The position numbers and the translations under genes were made by a program. Of a stretch of DNA of 35,510 nt, positions 25,617 to 34,168 are shown piece after piece. How positions within the stretch are numbered: position 1 is the first letter of the stretch; the number at the start of each line of letters is the position of its first letter. The notes under the pieces are model-generated. The model worked only from the letters and a program-made list of their open reading frames with translations. It was not told where the DNA came from and searched no databases. The stretch is from NCBI RefSeq assembly GCF_029893105.1, contig NZ_JARXWG010000034.1, positions 1 through 35,510 on the forward strand, in the 5' to 3' direction. The stretch is from Parabacteroides sp. PF5-9 (GTDB lineage: Bacteria; Bacteroidota; Bacteroidia; Bacteroidales; Tannerellaceae).

Positions 25617-25993
25617 ATTGAAATAAAAACATGAATCTGACTGTTTTTTTGTAGTTTTCTGATCCTTTTTCTGTTACACCTACCTCCGTTTTTTGTTAGA
25701 GGTACCTCTAAATTCATTTAGAGGTACGTGTAAATCAGTTTAGAGGTAGGTGTAAAATAATTTAGAGGTACCTCTAACAGAAAAGTGTTTTTTATGCTTC
25801 AAATAAACCGGTGGGACGTTTCGGTTTTTGTTTTGAATCGGGAGGGGAATAACAATACCAAAGGAGCGATTGGGTTGTTTACGCTGTTTTTTATGAATAA
25901 TACAGGTAAATAAGTTTATATTTACAGGCATAATAGATGCAGTATTTGTTGTTCGTTTGCATTTTATAAATAGACAACGATTAAATCAAGAAG
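25617..25993 (+). other. 377-bp region before the rSAM/lipoprotein operon
   Basis: It holds repeat copy C (25651-25790). After it lies about 200 bp of AT-rich DNA with no coding frame. A TAAGTTTA near 25911-25918 is one base from the -7 consensus and could serve the lipoprotein operon. No terminator hairpin other than the repeat itself is seen after the response regulator. Confidence 0.45.
25651..25790 (+). repeat. Dispersed 5 x 22-bp palindromic repeat element, copy C
   Basis: Units start at 25674, 25696, 25718, 25740 and 25762. The first is TTACACCTACCTC in reverse sense; the next four have cores TTAGAGGTACCTCTAA, TTAGAGGTACGTGTAA, TTAGAGGTAGGTGTAA and TTAGAGGTACCTCTAA. The first unit is the reverse complement of the fourth over 13 bp. 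The left flank (TTTTCTGATCC) is shared with copy A and the right flank (CAGAAAAGTGTT) with copies A and B. Confidence 0.87.
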
Positions 25994-26458
25994 ATGAAAA
26001 AGGGTTCTTATTTTTTGCTGAGAAAGGCGAATTGGCTGTTAGCCGGGCTATTAGTACTGCTGGGGTGTGGAGATTCTGATGATCCTGGAGTTGTTATTTG
26101 TGAATATGGTTCTCCCTATTCAACCTATGAGATCAAAGGGAAAGTGACCAATGAAACGGATGAGGTTATCCAGGGAATCCGGATGAGGGCGCGATATGCG
26201 TATACCAGAGATTGGGAACAGACGTTGTCGGATACGACAAAAACGGATGTTGGAGGATATTATTCGTTTAAAACAGATGTATTTGCCGTCGAATCCATAC
26301 AGCTATTTGCAGAAGATATAGATGGAGATGAAAACGGGGCTTTTGAATCTGATTCGATCACCATATCGCAAGATGAGATAAAACTGGAAAATGGCGAACG
26401 ATGGTTTCTGGGCGAAGGGGAAAAAACAGTGAATTTTAAACTGAAGAAAAAGAGATAA
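25994..26458 (+). CDS. Putative lipoprotein of the rSAM/lipoprotein system (TIGR04134-like), first copy
   Basis: A 154-residue lipoprotein. The signal (about 1-24) ends LLVLLGC with the lipidated Cys before GDSDDPG. The mature part begins with EYGSPYSTYEIKGKV, matching the YGxPxxxYxxxGKV block shared with the second lipoprotein. A carboxypeptidase-regulatory-like fold follows (VIQGIRMRARYAY ... DVGGYYSF). It is the first gene of a three-gene unit with a close paralogue and a radical SAM enzyme, spaced by 2 bp. It is presumed to be a substrate or partner of the enzyme; the modification, if any, is unknown. Confidence 0.83.
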   Translation: MKKGSYFLLRKANWLLAGLLVLLGCGDSDDPGVVICEYGSPYSTYEIKGKVTNETDEVIQGIRMRARYAYTRDWEQTLSDTTKTDVGGYYSFKTDVFAVESIQLFAEDIDGDENGAFESDSITISQDEIKLENGERWFLGEGEKTVNFKLKKKR

Positions 26459-26460
26459 AA

Positions 26461-26952
26461 ATGATGAAACGTAGTTTCCAAACCTTTCTAAAAGGTTGTA
26501 ATTTTGTTTTAGCCGGCTTATTGGCATTGTTGGGATTTGCCAGTTGTGATGCAGGAGAAAATGCGGCAATGTATGGAGTTCCATGGAAAGGGTATGGTGT
26601 ACAAGGGAAAGTGGTTGATAAAACGACGAAAAAAGCACTTCCCGGAATGGAAGTAAAGGCTGTTGTTCCGGATAGTTTGTCTGCCTATTACCCTGTCGCC
26701 TGGAGAGATAAATGGCTGACAACAACTGATCAGAATGGGAATTATCTGATAGAAGATACGCCTGATCTGGAAGGCTATAAACTGGTCGTCAGCGATAAAG
26801 ATGGTGAAACGAACGGATGGTACGATACCGATACGCTTATCGTAGATGATTCGTACAAAACAGAACATCTCGGTGGGGGTGGTGGATGGTTTCAGGGGTA
26901 TCTGACAAAAATGGTTGATATAGCGTTAGAGGAAAAAGAAAAAGATGAATAA
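26461..26952 (+). CDS. Putative lipoprotein of the rSAM/lipoprotein system (TIGR04134-like), second copy
   Basis: A 163-residue paralogue of the preceding lipoprotein. The signal peptide ends LLGFASC before DAGENA. The block MYGVPWKGYGVQGKV is in the same place as in the first copy. The regulatory-like fold is VVDKTTKKALPGMEVKAVV ... DQNGNYLI, and the protein has a distinctive GGGGGWFQGYL stretch near the C-terminus that the first copy lacks. It starts 2 bp after the first copy and overlaps the radical SAM gene by 8 bp. The pair looks like a tandem duplication that has diverged widely. Confidence 0.83.
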   Translation: MMKRSFQTFLKGCNFVLAGLLALLGFASCDAGENAAMYGVPWKGYGVQGKVVDKTTKKALPGMEVKAVVPDSLSAYYPVAWRDKWLTTTDQNGNYLIEDTPDLEGYKLVVSDKDGETNGWYDTDTLIVDDSYKTEHLGGGGGWFQGYLTKMVDIALEEKEKDE

Positions 26953-28015
26953 AAAGCCGACAATAAAGAAACGGATTGCATTAGAATTATTCAGAGGTAT
27001 AAAGAAAAACCGGATAAAATTGCACGAATTGCGTACACTCTTTTGGGAGTGTACGCTTCGTTGTAATTTATCCTGTATTCATTGTGGAAGTGATTGTCAT
27101 GTGTCGGCCAAACAGCCGGATATGCCAATCGCAGATTTTTTGAACGTCATTGATGAGATAACCCCTTATGTGGAGCCGAATAAGGTGATGGTCACTTTTA
27201 CCGGAGGAGAAGCGCTTGTGCGGCAAGATCTTGAACAATGCGGCATTGAACTATACCGTCGCGGTTTTCCCTGGGGGATGGTGTCGAATGGGCTGCTGTT
27301 GACTGAAAAGCGGCTGCAATCTTTATTGGCCGCCGGCATGCATTCGGTGACGATTAGTCTGGATGGTTTTGAAGAGGCGCATAACTGGATGCGCAGACAT
27401 CCGAAAAGTTTCGAAAATGCATTAAATGCAATTTGCATGCTGGCCGAGGAAAAAGAGATTGTCTGGGATGTGGTCACCTGTGTTAATCAAAAGAATTTCA
27501 AAGATCTCAAATTATTTAAGGAGTTTCTGATAGAGATGGGAGTCAAGCGGTGGCGGTTATTCTCGATTTTCCCTGTGGGTCGTGCTGCTGCTTCTACAGA
27601 ATTGCAACTGAATGACGAACAATTCACCTGGCTGATGAATTTCATTCGGCATTGTCGTCAGCAAGGGTGTATACATACCAGTTTTGGATGTGAAGGTTTT
27701 CTGGGGAACTACGAAGCAGAAGTGCGGGATCATATCTTTCAATGTAATGCCGGTGTCTCTGTGGCTTCTGTGTTAGCCGATGGGTCGATTTCCGGTTGCC
27801 CAAGTATCCGGGCGAATTTTCATCAAGGGAATATCTACAAGGATCGTTTTATCGATGTTTGGGAAAAAGGGTTCAAACCGTTTCGCGACCGTTCCTGGAC
27901 AAAAAAGGGAGAATGTGCCGATTGTAAGATGTTTCGCTATTGCGAAGGGAATGGGATGCATCTGTATGATGATGACGGCAATTTACTTGTTTGTCATTAC
28001 AAACGTATCCAATAA
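26945..28015 (+). CDS. Radical SAM enzyme of the rSAM/lipoprotein system (TIGR04133-like)
   Basis: A 356-residue radical SAM protein. The [4Fe-4S]-SAM motif CNLSCIHC uses C40, C44 and C47; the SAM-binding GGE motif is in FTGGEALVR. The C-terminal third is Cys-rich (QCNAG, GSISGCPS, GECADCKMFRYCEGN, LLVCHYK), which fits a SPASM/twitch-type domain with auxiliary clusters, as in peptide- and protein-modifying members. It overlaps the second lipoprotein gene by 8 bp, so expression is coupled. The enzyme is cytoplasmic, so any modification would precede lipoprotein export. Confidence 0.88.
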   Translation: MNKKPTIKKRIALELFRGIKKNRIKLHELRTLFWECTLRCNLSCIHCGSDCHVSAKQPDMPIADFLNVIDEITPYVEPNKVMVTFTGGEALVRQDLEQCGIELYRRGFPWGMVSNGLLLTEKRLQSLLAAGMHSVTISLDGFEEAHNWMRRHPKSFENALNAICMLAEEKEIVWDVVTCVNQKNFKDLKLFKEFLIEMGVKRWRLFSIFPVGRAAASTELQLNDEQFTWLMNFIRHCRQQGCIHTSFGCEGFLGNYEAEVRDHIFQCNAGVSVASVLADGSISGCPSIRANFHQGNIYKDRFIDVWEKGFKPFRDRSWTKKGECADCKMFRYCEGNGMHLYDDDGNLLVCHYKRIQ

Positions 28016-28055
28016 ATGAATATCTTTAACGCCTAAACCTTTAAATTATTCTACC

Positions 28056-29828
28056 ATGAGAAAACCATTTTTTTATTGTGTCATGTTATTGGCCTGTATC
28101 TGTACTGTTACAGCTCAGCAAACAGACAAGTATCCTTTGGGTGATTATACAGAATTGACCGATACCAAACCGTATGACGATCCAGAGGTTTGGAACAGAC
28201 TATCCGAACAAACCTCTTTGAGTTGGGGGAGCATAGATGTGCGTTATCCGAAGTTAAGTGTTCCGCAAGTGATAAAAACAGCTCGTTGGCAAACGAAGGC
28301 CTGGAAGGGAGAGCGAGTGAATGCTCAAGCTGTGTTATGGACGAAAACTGATTTGCAGGATGCTTCTATTGCTGTTAGTGATTTGAAAAATGGTTCGGCG
28401 ATCATTCCTTCATCGGCAGCGACAGCCGGTTTTCTTCGTTATGTGATGACCGATGAGTTAAGTAAAGACCGGACCACCGGCTGTGGACATCGTGAGAATA
28501 AAGCGGAATGGGACTCTTCCATGGTGGCGGATGCGATTGATATAATAAAAGTACGTGAAGTAAAAGCGATGACGACCCAACCTATTTGGTTGAATGTATG
28601 GGTACCGCGAGAAACAAAACCTGGAAAATATAAAGGGACATTAACGGTCTCCGGAAGGAATTTAGCACCGATGAATCTTCAAATAGAGATAGAAGTGATC
28701 AACCGGACACTTCCTGCCCCTAAGGATTGGGCATTTCATCTGGATCTGTGGCAAAATCCGTATGCAGTGGCGCGTTATCATCAGGTTCCTTTATGGAGCC
28801 GGGAACATTTTGATGCGATGTTACCGGTGATGAAAATATTGGCGAATATCGGACAGAAAGTGATTACGACAAGTATTATGCATAGACCATGGGCGGGGCA
28901 GACGGAAGATCATTTTGATAGTATGATTTCCCGGATGAAAAAGTTAGATGGTAGTTGGGCTTATGATTATACCGTATTTGATAAATGGGTCGAGTTTATG
29001 ATGTATGAAGTCGGAATCGATCAGCAAATCGGTTGTTATACACTGATCCCATGGGCTTTAAAGTTTGACTATTTTGATCAGGCAACCAACCGTGTCGTAT
29101 TTCTGGAAACGAAACCGGGTGAAGCGGCTTATGAGGATTATTGGGGTTCTTTTCTGAAAGACTTTGCTCGGCACCTTAAGCAGAAGGGTTGGTTTGATAA
29201 AACGGTGATTTCTATGGATGAACGTGGTATGGAACCTATGAAAGAGGCTATAAAGGTGATTCGTAAAGCCGATCCGAATTTTAAAATTTCTCTGGCAGGA
29301 AATTATCATGCCGAGATAGAAGCTGATTTGTATGATTATAGTCTGGCTTACGGACAAAATTTTTCACCGGAAGAGAAGGAAGCGCGTGATAAAGCGGGAA
29401 AGATCAGCCGGGTGTATACTTGCTGTGCGGAAGCTCTGCCGAATATCTTCACTTTTTCACCTCCGGCTGAGGCTACCTGGACGATATGGCATGCTGTAGC
29501 AGGTAATTATAGCGGCTATCTGCGTTGGGCTTATAACAGCTGGACACAGGATCCGTTGCGTGATTCACGCTTCCGTACCTGGGCAGCCGGAGATTGTTAT
29601 ATGGTTTATCCGGGAGTGAGAAGCAGTATTCGTATGGAGCGTTTGACAGAAGGTCTTCAGGATGCGGAGAAAATCCGTATTTTACGGGAAGAGTTTACAG
29701 CAAAAGGTCAAAAATCTAAGTTGAATCGCTTGAATGCTATTGTCAGTGAATTTATGCCAGATAGATTAACTCACGAGAATGCAGCCGAAATGATTAATGG
29801 TGCTCGAAAAGTATTGAATGGATTTTGA
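28056..29828 (+). CDS. Secreted glycoside hydrolase, GH123-type (DUF4091)
   Basis: A 590-residue exported enzyme; the signal peptide ends at about ACICTVTAQQ. An N-terminal beta-sandwich (about 30-230) precedes a catalytic barrel. GH123 enzymes are beta-N-acetylgalactosaminidases that use an adjacent Asp-Glu pair with substrate assistance; that pair is visible as D388-E389 in VISMDERGMEP. The C-terminal WTIWHAVAGNYSGYLRWAYNSW block is typical. It starts 40 bp after the radical SAM gene on the same strand, so it may be co-transcribed, and it ends at a strong terminator. Likely substrates are GalNAc-containing host glycans. Confidence 0.87.
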   Translation: MRKPFFYCVMLLACICTVTAQQTDKYPLGDYTELTDTKPYDDPEVWNRLSEQTSLSWGSIDVRYPKLSVPQVIKTARWQTKAWKGERVNAQAVLWTKTDLQDASIAVSDLKNGSAIIPSSAATAGFLRYVMTDELSKDRTTGCGHRENKAEWDSSMVADAIDIIKVREVKAMTTQPIWLNVWVPRETKPGKYKGTLTVSGRNLAPMNLQIEIEVINRTLPAPKDWAFHLDLWQNPYAVARYHQVPLWSREHFDAMLPVMKILANIGQKVITTSIMHRPWAGQTEDHFDSMISRMKKLDGSWAYDYTVFDKWVEFMMYEVGIDQQIGCYTLIPWALKFDYFDQATNRVVFLETKPGEAAYEDYWGSFLKDFARHLKQKGWFDKTVISMDERGMEPMKEAIKVIRKADPNFKISLAGNYHAEIEADLYDYSLAYGQNFSPEEKEARDKAGKISRVYTCCAEALPNIFTFSPPAEATWTIWHAVAGNYSGYLRWAYNSWTQDPLRDSRFRTWAAGDCYMVYPGVRSSIRMERLTEGLQDAEKIRILREEFTAKGQKSKLNRLNAIVSEFMPDRLTHENAAEMINGARKVLNGF

Positions 29829-29835
29829 GAAGGAT

Positions 29836-29875
29836 AAAAAACAAAAGGCGCAGAATGCTGCGCCTTTTGTTTTTT
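29836..29875. terminator. Strong bidirectional terminator
   Basis: An 18-bp perfect stem (29836-29853 with 29858-29875) with GGCGCAG/CTGCGCC at its core and a 4-nt loop. It is flanked by A-rich and T-rich arms, between the converging GH123 and der genes. Confidence 0.95.
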
Positions 29876-29881
29876 ATCTTT

Positions 29882-31192
29882 TTATTTTTCCCGAACGAAT
29901 ATATTGATCGGTGTGCCGTTGAAGTCCCAATTGTCGCGGAGCTTATTCTCCAAAAAACGTTTGTAAGGATCTTTAATCCATTGAGGGAGATTACAGAAAA
30001 ATACAAAAGAAGGAACAGTACCAGCCGGTATTTGAGTCACGTATTTGATTTTTATGTATTTTCCTTTCCATGCAGGCGGAGGATAATTCTCTATAAGCGG
30101 GAGCATGACCTCATTGAGTTTAGCTGTGGGTACTCGCCTTTGTTTATTCTCGTGAACCATCTTGGCTGTTTCAAGTACCTTTAATATTCTTTGTTTAGTC
30201 AATGCAGAGATAAAAAGGATTGGGAAATCGGTAAAAGGTGCAAATCGCTCCCGGATGGTATTCATATAATACGTAATCGCTTTTTGGCTTTTGTCTTCAA
30301 CCAAATCCCATTTATTCACACAAACAACCAATCCTTTTCGGTTTTTCTGAACCAAAGAGAAGATATTTAAGTCCTGACTTTCAATACCACGCGTACCATC
30401 AAGCATCAATACGCACACATCCGAATTTTCGATGGCACGGATAGAACGAATGACAGAGTAGTATTCCAGATCTTCATTGACTTTTCCTTTCTTTCGGATA
30501 CCGGCTGTATCCACTAAATAGAAATTCAAACCGAATTTATTGTATTTGGTATAAATAGAATCACGTGTTGTCCCGGCAATATCCGTAACGATATGACGCT
30601 CTTCTCCAATAAACGCATTGATCAAGGAGGACTTTCCTGCATTTGGACGGCCGATAACAGCAATTCGAGGGAGCTCTTCATCAAAACCTTCCGGTTGTTC
30701 GTCCGGCAGCGTCTCGATGATTTTATCTAAAAGATCGCCTGTTCCCGAACCATTGATCGCGGAGATACAAAACGGATCACCCAATCCAAAAGAATAGAAC
30801 TCTGCCGCCACGGCATGCCATTCAAATGTATCTGCTTTGTTGGCTACGATGATCACCGGTTTTTTAGATCGACGCAAGATTCTGGCCACTTCTGTATCCA
30901 AATCTGTAACACCGCTGAGAACATCAACGGCAAACAAGATGACATCCGCTTCTTCAATAGCAATTTGTACCTGTTTATTGATCTCTTCTTCAAATATATC
31001 ATCTGAGTTAACCACCCATCCGCCGGTGTCAATTAAAGAAAATTCTTTTCCGCCCCATTCCACTTTCCCGTATTGTCGGTCACGGGTGGTTCCGGCTTCT
31101 TCATTCACAATAGCCTGACGTGTACCCGTCAGACGGTTGAACAAGGTAGATTTACCTACGTTGGGTCTTCCAACTATTGCAACTATACTCAT
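29882..31192 (-). CDS. der: Ribosome biogenesis GTPase Der (EngA)
   Basis: A 436-residue protein with two tandem GTPase domains and a KH-like tail, acting in 50S subunit assembly. The first domain has GRPNVGKS (8-15), DTGG and NKAD; the second has GRPNAGKS (181-188), DTAGI and NKWD. Length is normal. It is the last gene of a minus-strand cluster, separated from era by 124 bp that contains a hairpin, so it may also have its own promoter. Confidence 0.97.
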   Translation of the reverse strand: MSIVAIVGRPNVGKSTLFNRLTGTRQAIVNEEAGTTRDRQYGKVEWGGKEFSLIDTGGWVVNSDDIFEEEINKQVQIAIEEADVILFAVDVLSGVTDLDTEVARILRRSKKPVIIVANKADTFEWHAVAAEFYSFGLGDPFCISAINGSGTGDLLDKIIETLPDEQPEGFDEELPRIAVIGRPNAGKSSLINAFIGEERHIVTDIAGTTRDSIYTKYNKFGLNFYLVDTAGIRKKGKVNEDLEYYSVIRSIRAIENSDVCVLMLDGTRGIESQDLNIFSLVQKNRKGLVVCVNKWDLVEDKSQKAITYYMNTIRERFAPFTDFPILFISALTKQRILKVLETAKMVHENKQRRVPTAKLNEVMLPLIENYPPPAWKGKYIKIKYVTQIPAGTVPSFVFFCNLPQWIKDPYKRFLENKLRDNWDFNGTPINIFVREK

Positions 31193-31273
31193 CTTTTGTA
31201 TTTATAAATTGACAATTCTTTCAGACTATCTTTGATAGTGTATTGGTAACTGACAATGATTTATATTCTTATT

Positions 31274-31296
31274 TTCCGACTTAACTTTAGTCGGAA
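31274..31296. terminator. Hairpin between era and der
   Basis: TTCCGACT (31274-31281) pairs with AGTCGGAA (31289-31296) around a 7-nt loop, 21 bp after the era stop codon. No T-run follows on the minus strand, so it may be a processing or pause site rather than a terminator. Confidence 0.4.
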
Positions 31297-31316
31297 GTGC
31301 TTTCTGTTTCAGCGTG

Positions 31317-32210
31317 CTACTCTATAATATACCCGTAATTACGTAGTATGTTATCACGGTTTCGCCAGTCTTTTTCCACTTTTACATACATCTCGAGGAA
31401 GACTTTTTTTGCGAAGAACTGTTCTATATCTTTGCGAGCCATCGCACCTACTTTCTTCAGTGCCTGCCCTTTGTGACCGATGATAATGCCCTTTTGCGAA
31501 TCTCGTTCGACAATAATAAGGGCTTTGATATGTATTAATTGTTTATCTTCTTTAAAGAGTTCTACGGCCACTTCTACCGAATAAGGCACCTCTTTCTGGT
31601 AATAGAGAAGTATTTTTTCCCGGATGATTTCTGTTACAAAAAAACGAGCTGGTTTATCTGTTAATGCATCTTTTTCAAAGTAAGGAGGAGATTCGGGCAT
31701 TAACTCTTCCACCCGTTGTTTGACGTAATTGATGTTGAAATTATTCAATGCCGAAAGAGGTATGATTTCTGCTTTAGGGAGTAATTCTTTCCAGTTGCCA
31801 ACCAATTGTTCTAACTCGGTTTGATTCGTTTGGTCGATCTTATTGATTAAAAGCAGTACGGGGAAGTCCACTTTTTGTACCTGTTGTAAGAACTCTTCGT
31901 TTTTATCGATAGTCTCAACAACATCTGTGACGTATAACAACACATCAGCATCTCCCAGTGCCGAACGTGAAAAATTAAGCATAGACTGTTGTAACTTATA
32001 GTTGGGTTGCAACACTCCCGGAGTATCCGAATACACGATTTGCATATCATCGGTATTCACAATCCCCATAATCCGATGGCGCGTTGTCTGCGCTTTGGAG
32101 GTGATAATGGAAATACGTTCTCCAACGAGTCGGTTCATCAACGTTGATTTGCCGACATTCGGGTTCCCGACAATATTTACAAAACCGGATTTATGCTTTT
32201 TTTCCGTCAT
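31317..32210 (-). CDS. era: GTPase Era
   Basis: A 297-residue GTPase that binds the 3' end of 16S rRNA in 30S assembly. GNPNVGKS is near the N-terminus, with DTPGV, NKID and a C-terminal KH domain ([23 protein letters not shown]). I take the ATG at 32210 ([10 protein letters not shown]) rather than an upstream GTG at 32234; it lies inside the 3' end of fabH, a 20-bp overlap that implies coupled translation. Confidence 0.96.
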   Translation of the reverse strand: MTEKKHKSGFVNIVGNPNVGKSTLMNRLVGERISIITSKAQTTRHRIMGIVNTDDMQIVYSDTPGVLQPNYKLQQSMLNFSRSALGDADVLLYVTDVVETIDKNEEFLQQVQKVDFPVLLLINKIDQTNQTELEQLVGNWKELLPKAEIIPLSALNNFNINYVKQRVEELMPESPPYFEKDALTDKPARFFVTEIIREKILLYYQKEVPYSVEVAVELFKEDKQLIHIKALIIVERDSQKGIIIGHKGQALKKVGAMARKDIEQFFAKKVFLEMYVKVEKDWRNRDNILRNYGYIIE

Positions 32211-33192
32211 AGGCCCATTTAAGATACATCGCACCCCAGGTGAATCCTGCGCCGAAAGCCGTAAGAATAAGGGTATCTCCCTTTTTTAACTGACTCTCGT
32301 ATTCCCACAGACAGAGTGGAATGGTTCCTGCACTGGTATTTCCGTATTTTTGGATATTGATCATGACCTTATCTTCTACTCCCAAGCGTTTAGCTGTCGC
32401 ATCAATGATACGTAAGTTTGCTTGATGAGGAACAATCCAGTCGATATCCTCCTTGGCTAAATGATTCCTTTCTACCACTTCAATAGATGCATCAGCCATA
32501 TAAGTTACAGCATGTTTAAATACATACTTGCCATCCTGATACACATAATGCATCCGTTTATCAACTGTCTCGTGGGAGGATGGGAAAGCTGAACCTCCAC
32601 CATACATATTCAGGTGGGAGAGTCCGGTTCCATCTGTTCGGAGAAGGGTATCGATTACCCCAAGATCTTCATGTGTCGGTTCTATAAGAACAGCGCCACA
32701 ACCATCTCCAAAAAGAGGGCAGGTGGTACGATCGGTATAATCAGTAATGGAGGTCATTTTATCACCGGCGACTACAACGATTTTGGAGTAACGTCCGGAG
32801 CGAATATAGTTCGCCGCTGTTTCTAATGCATATAAAAAACCAGAACAAGCTCCTTGCATATCAAAAGTAAGGGCATTCTTACACCCTGTGTTATATGCTA
32901 TAATCGAAGCCATTGTAGGGAAAGTATAATCAGGAGTGGTCGTTGCACAGATAATGGCCTGTATTTCTTCCGGATTCACTTTTGTCTTTTCAAACAATTG
33001 TTTGACGGCATTGATACCCATATATGAAGTGCCACGATCTTCACCTCTTAATATTCTGCGTTCCTTTATTCCGACGCGGGTCATAATCCATTCGTCTGTT
33101 GTATCAACCATTTTAGAGATATCCTCGTTCGTCAATACGTCTTCAGGTACATAACCTCCTATTCCCGTTATGATTGCATTTATTTTCTCCAT
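32191..33192 (-). CDS. fabH: Beta-ketoacyl-ACP synthase III
   Basis: A 333-residue enzyme that condenses acetyl-CoA with malonyl-ACP to begin fatty-acid synthesis. The catalytic triad is visible: C116 in QGACSGF, H256 in PHQANLR and N285 in GNTSAGT. The ATG at 33192 gives the usual N-terminus [11 protein letters not shown]. It follows rpmF, as in the widespread yceD-rpmF-(plsX)-fabH arrangement but without plsX, and overlaps era by 20 bp. Confidence 0.96.
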   Translation of the reverse strand: MEKINAIITGIGGYVPEDVLTNEDISKMVDTTDEWIMTRVGIKERRILRGEDRGTSYMGINAVKQLFEKTKVNPEEIQAIICATTTPDYTFPTMASIIAYNTGCKNALTFDMQGACSGFLYALETAANYIRSGRYSKIVVVAGDKMTSITDYTDRTTCPLFGDGCGAVLIEPTHEDLGVIDTLLRTDGTGLSHLNMYGGGSAFPSSHETVDKRMHYVYQDGKYVFKHAVTYMADASIEVVERNHLAKEDIDWIVPHQANLRIIDATAKRLGVEDKVMINIQKYGNTSAGTIPLCLWEYESQLKKGDTLILTAFGAGFTWGAMYLKWAYDGKKA

Positions 33193-33231
33193 GCTTACAC
33201 TTTCTGTTTCCTTGTACAATTAAAAAACGTA

Positions 33232-33255
33232 AGCCCTAAAAATACTTTTAGGGCT
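33232..33255. terminator. Terminator or attenuator between rpmF and fabH
   Basis: AGCCCTAAAA (33232-33241) and TTTTAGGGCT (33246-33255) form a perfect 10-bp stem with a 4-nt loop. T-rich runs follow within a few bases in both directions. On the minus strand it would cut rpmF off from fabH. Confidence 0.75.
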
Positions 33256-33298
33256 ATCTTTTTTGTTTTATCAACTCCAAAGAGGGATTGATCGCAGT

Positions 33299-33484
33299 TT
33301 ATACTGCTGCTTCTTTTTCAATTGCTAACTTTCCTCTATAATAGCCACACTCTCCACATACGGTGTGATAGAGATGCCATGCTCCGCAGTTGGGGCATAT
33401 AGCCATTGTAGGGATTACGGCTTTGTCATGAGTTCTTCTCTTAGCCGTTCTTGATTTGCCTTGTCTTCTTTTAGGATGTGCCAT
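33299..33484 (-). CDS. rpmF: 50S ribosomal protein L32
   Basis: A 61-residue basic protein starting MAHPKRRQGKSRTAKRRTHD, typical of L32. It keeps the zinc-binding form with four cysteines (CPNC and CGEC). It follows yceD by 12 bp on the same strand and is followed by a terminator-like hairpin. Confidence 0.98.
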   Translation of the reverse strand: MAHPKRRQGKSRTAKRRTHDKAVIPTMAICPNCGAWHLYHTVCGECGYYRGKLAIEKEAAV

Positions 33485-33496
33485 TGTTTTATTTAT

Positions 33497-34078
33497 TTAA
33501 TTGTTATCATTCTCAATAATACCTTTTAGGGCATCCCAACGTGGGTCAGTTGCACTATTGTCATCATCAATAGTTATATCATCATCCATGCCATCGTCAC
33601 CAAAGTCATCGTTTTCATCGGCACTCTTGGTCGAATGCTTTTTCAGTTTGGATGACATAGCTTTATTACATTTGCCGGGAGGATGTACATGTTTCATCGG
33701 AACGGATAATGCTACAAACTCATATAAGAACCAAGCTAAATTAATAGCCCCTTCGTCTTCAGGTATGACAACGACTTCGTCGCTCTCTTCAGCATATTCT
33801 TTTCCGAATTTGACAACCAATTTATTCTGGTTCTCAACAGGTATTTCCATATCATCCAGGCACCTGTCGCAAGCAACCATAACAACCCCATTGAACTGAA
33901 AATCCATCTCAAACGCCGCTGATGTACGTTTCAAGGTTAGGTGAACATTCACTTTCCCTTTCTGTACCTCAGTTCCGTCTATATCAATGAAAAATTTATT
34001 CTCCAAAAAGTAATCGTATTCATATACTCCCGGAGCGAGATTTTTCAGATCAATATTGTATGTATCAAATTTGCCCAA
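33497..34078 (-). CDS. yceD: DUF177 / YceD-family protein
   Basis: A 193-residue acidic protein of the DUF177 family, which is linked to 23S rRNA accumulation and sits before rpmF across bacteria. The central part has CDRCLDDMEIPVENQNKLVVKF, keeping the CxxC. The C-terminus is very acidic (DDFGDDGMDDDITIDDDN). No in-frame ATG is available near the N-terminus; the TTG at 34078 gives LGKFDTYNIDLKN, the expected start, and follows a good promoter box. An upstream TTG at 34135 falls inside the probable -33 element and is unlikely. Confidence 0.9.
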   Translation of the reverse strand: MGKFDTYNIDLKNLAPGVYEYDYFLENKFFIDIDGTEVQKGKVNVHLTLKRTSAAFEMDFQFNGVVMVACDRCLDDMEIPVENQNKLVVKFGKEYAEESDEVVVIPEDEGAINLAWFLYEFVALSVPMKHVHPPGKCNKAMSSKLKKHSTKSADENDDFGDDGMDDDITIDDDNSATDPRWDALKGIIENDNN

Positions 34079-34103
34079 AGTCTTTTTGCTATAAAAAACC
34101 TTG

Positions 34104-34135
34104 CAAAGGTACGAAAAAACAAAATATAAAAGCAA
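34104..34135 (-). promoter_or_regulatory. Promoter for the yceD-rpmF cluster
   Basis: On the minus strand TACCTTTG (34111-34104) matches TAnnTTTG in full. TTG (34135-34133) lies 21 bp upstream in the place of the -33 element. Transcription would begin about 20 nt before the TTG start codon at 34078. Confidence 0.65.
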
Positions 34136-34168
34136 TAGCTATATACTTATTTTTTAGAATAAGAGGAA

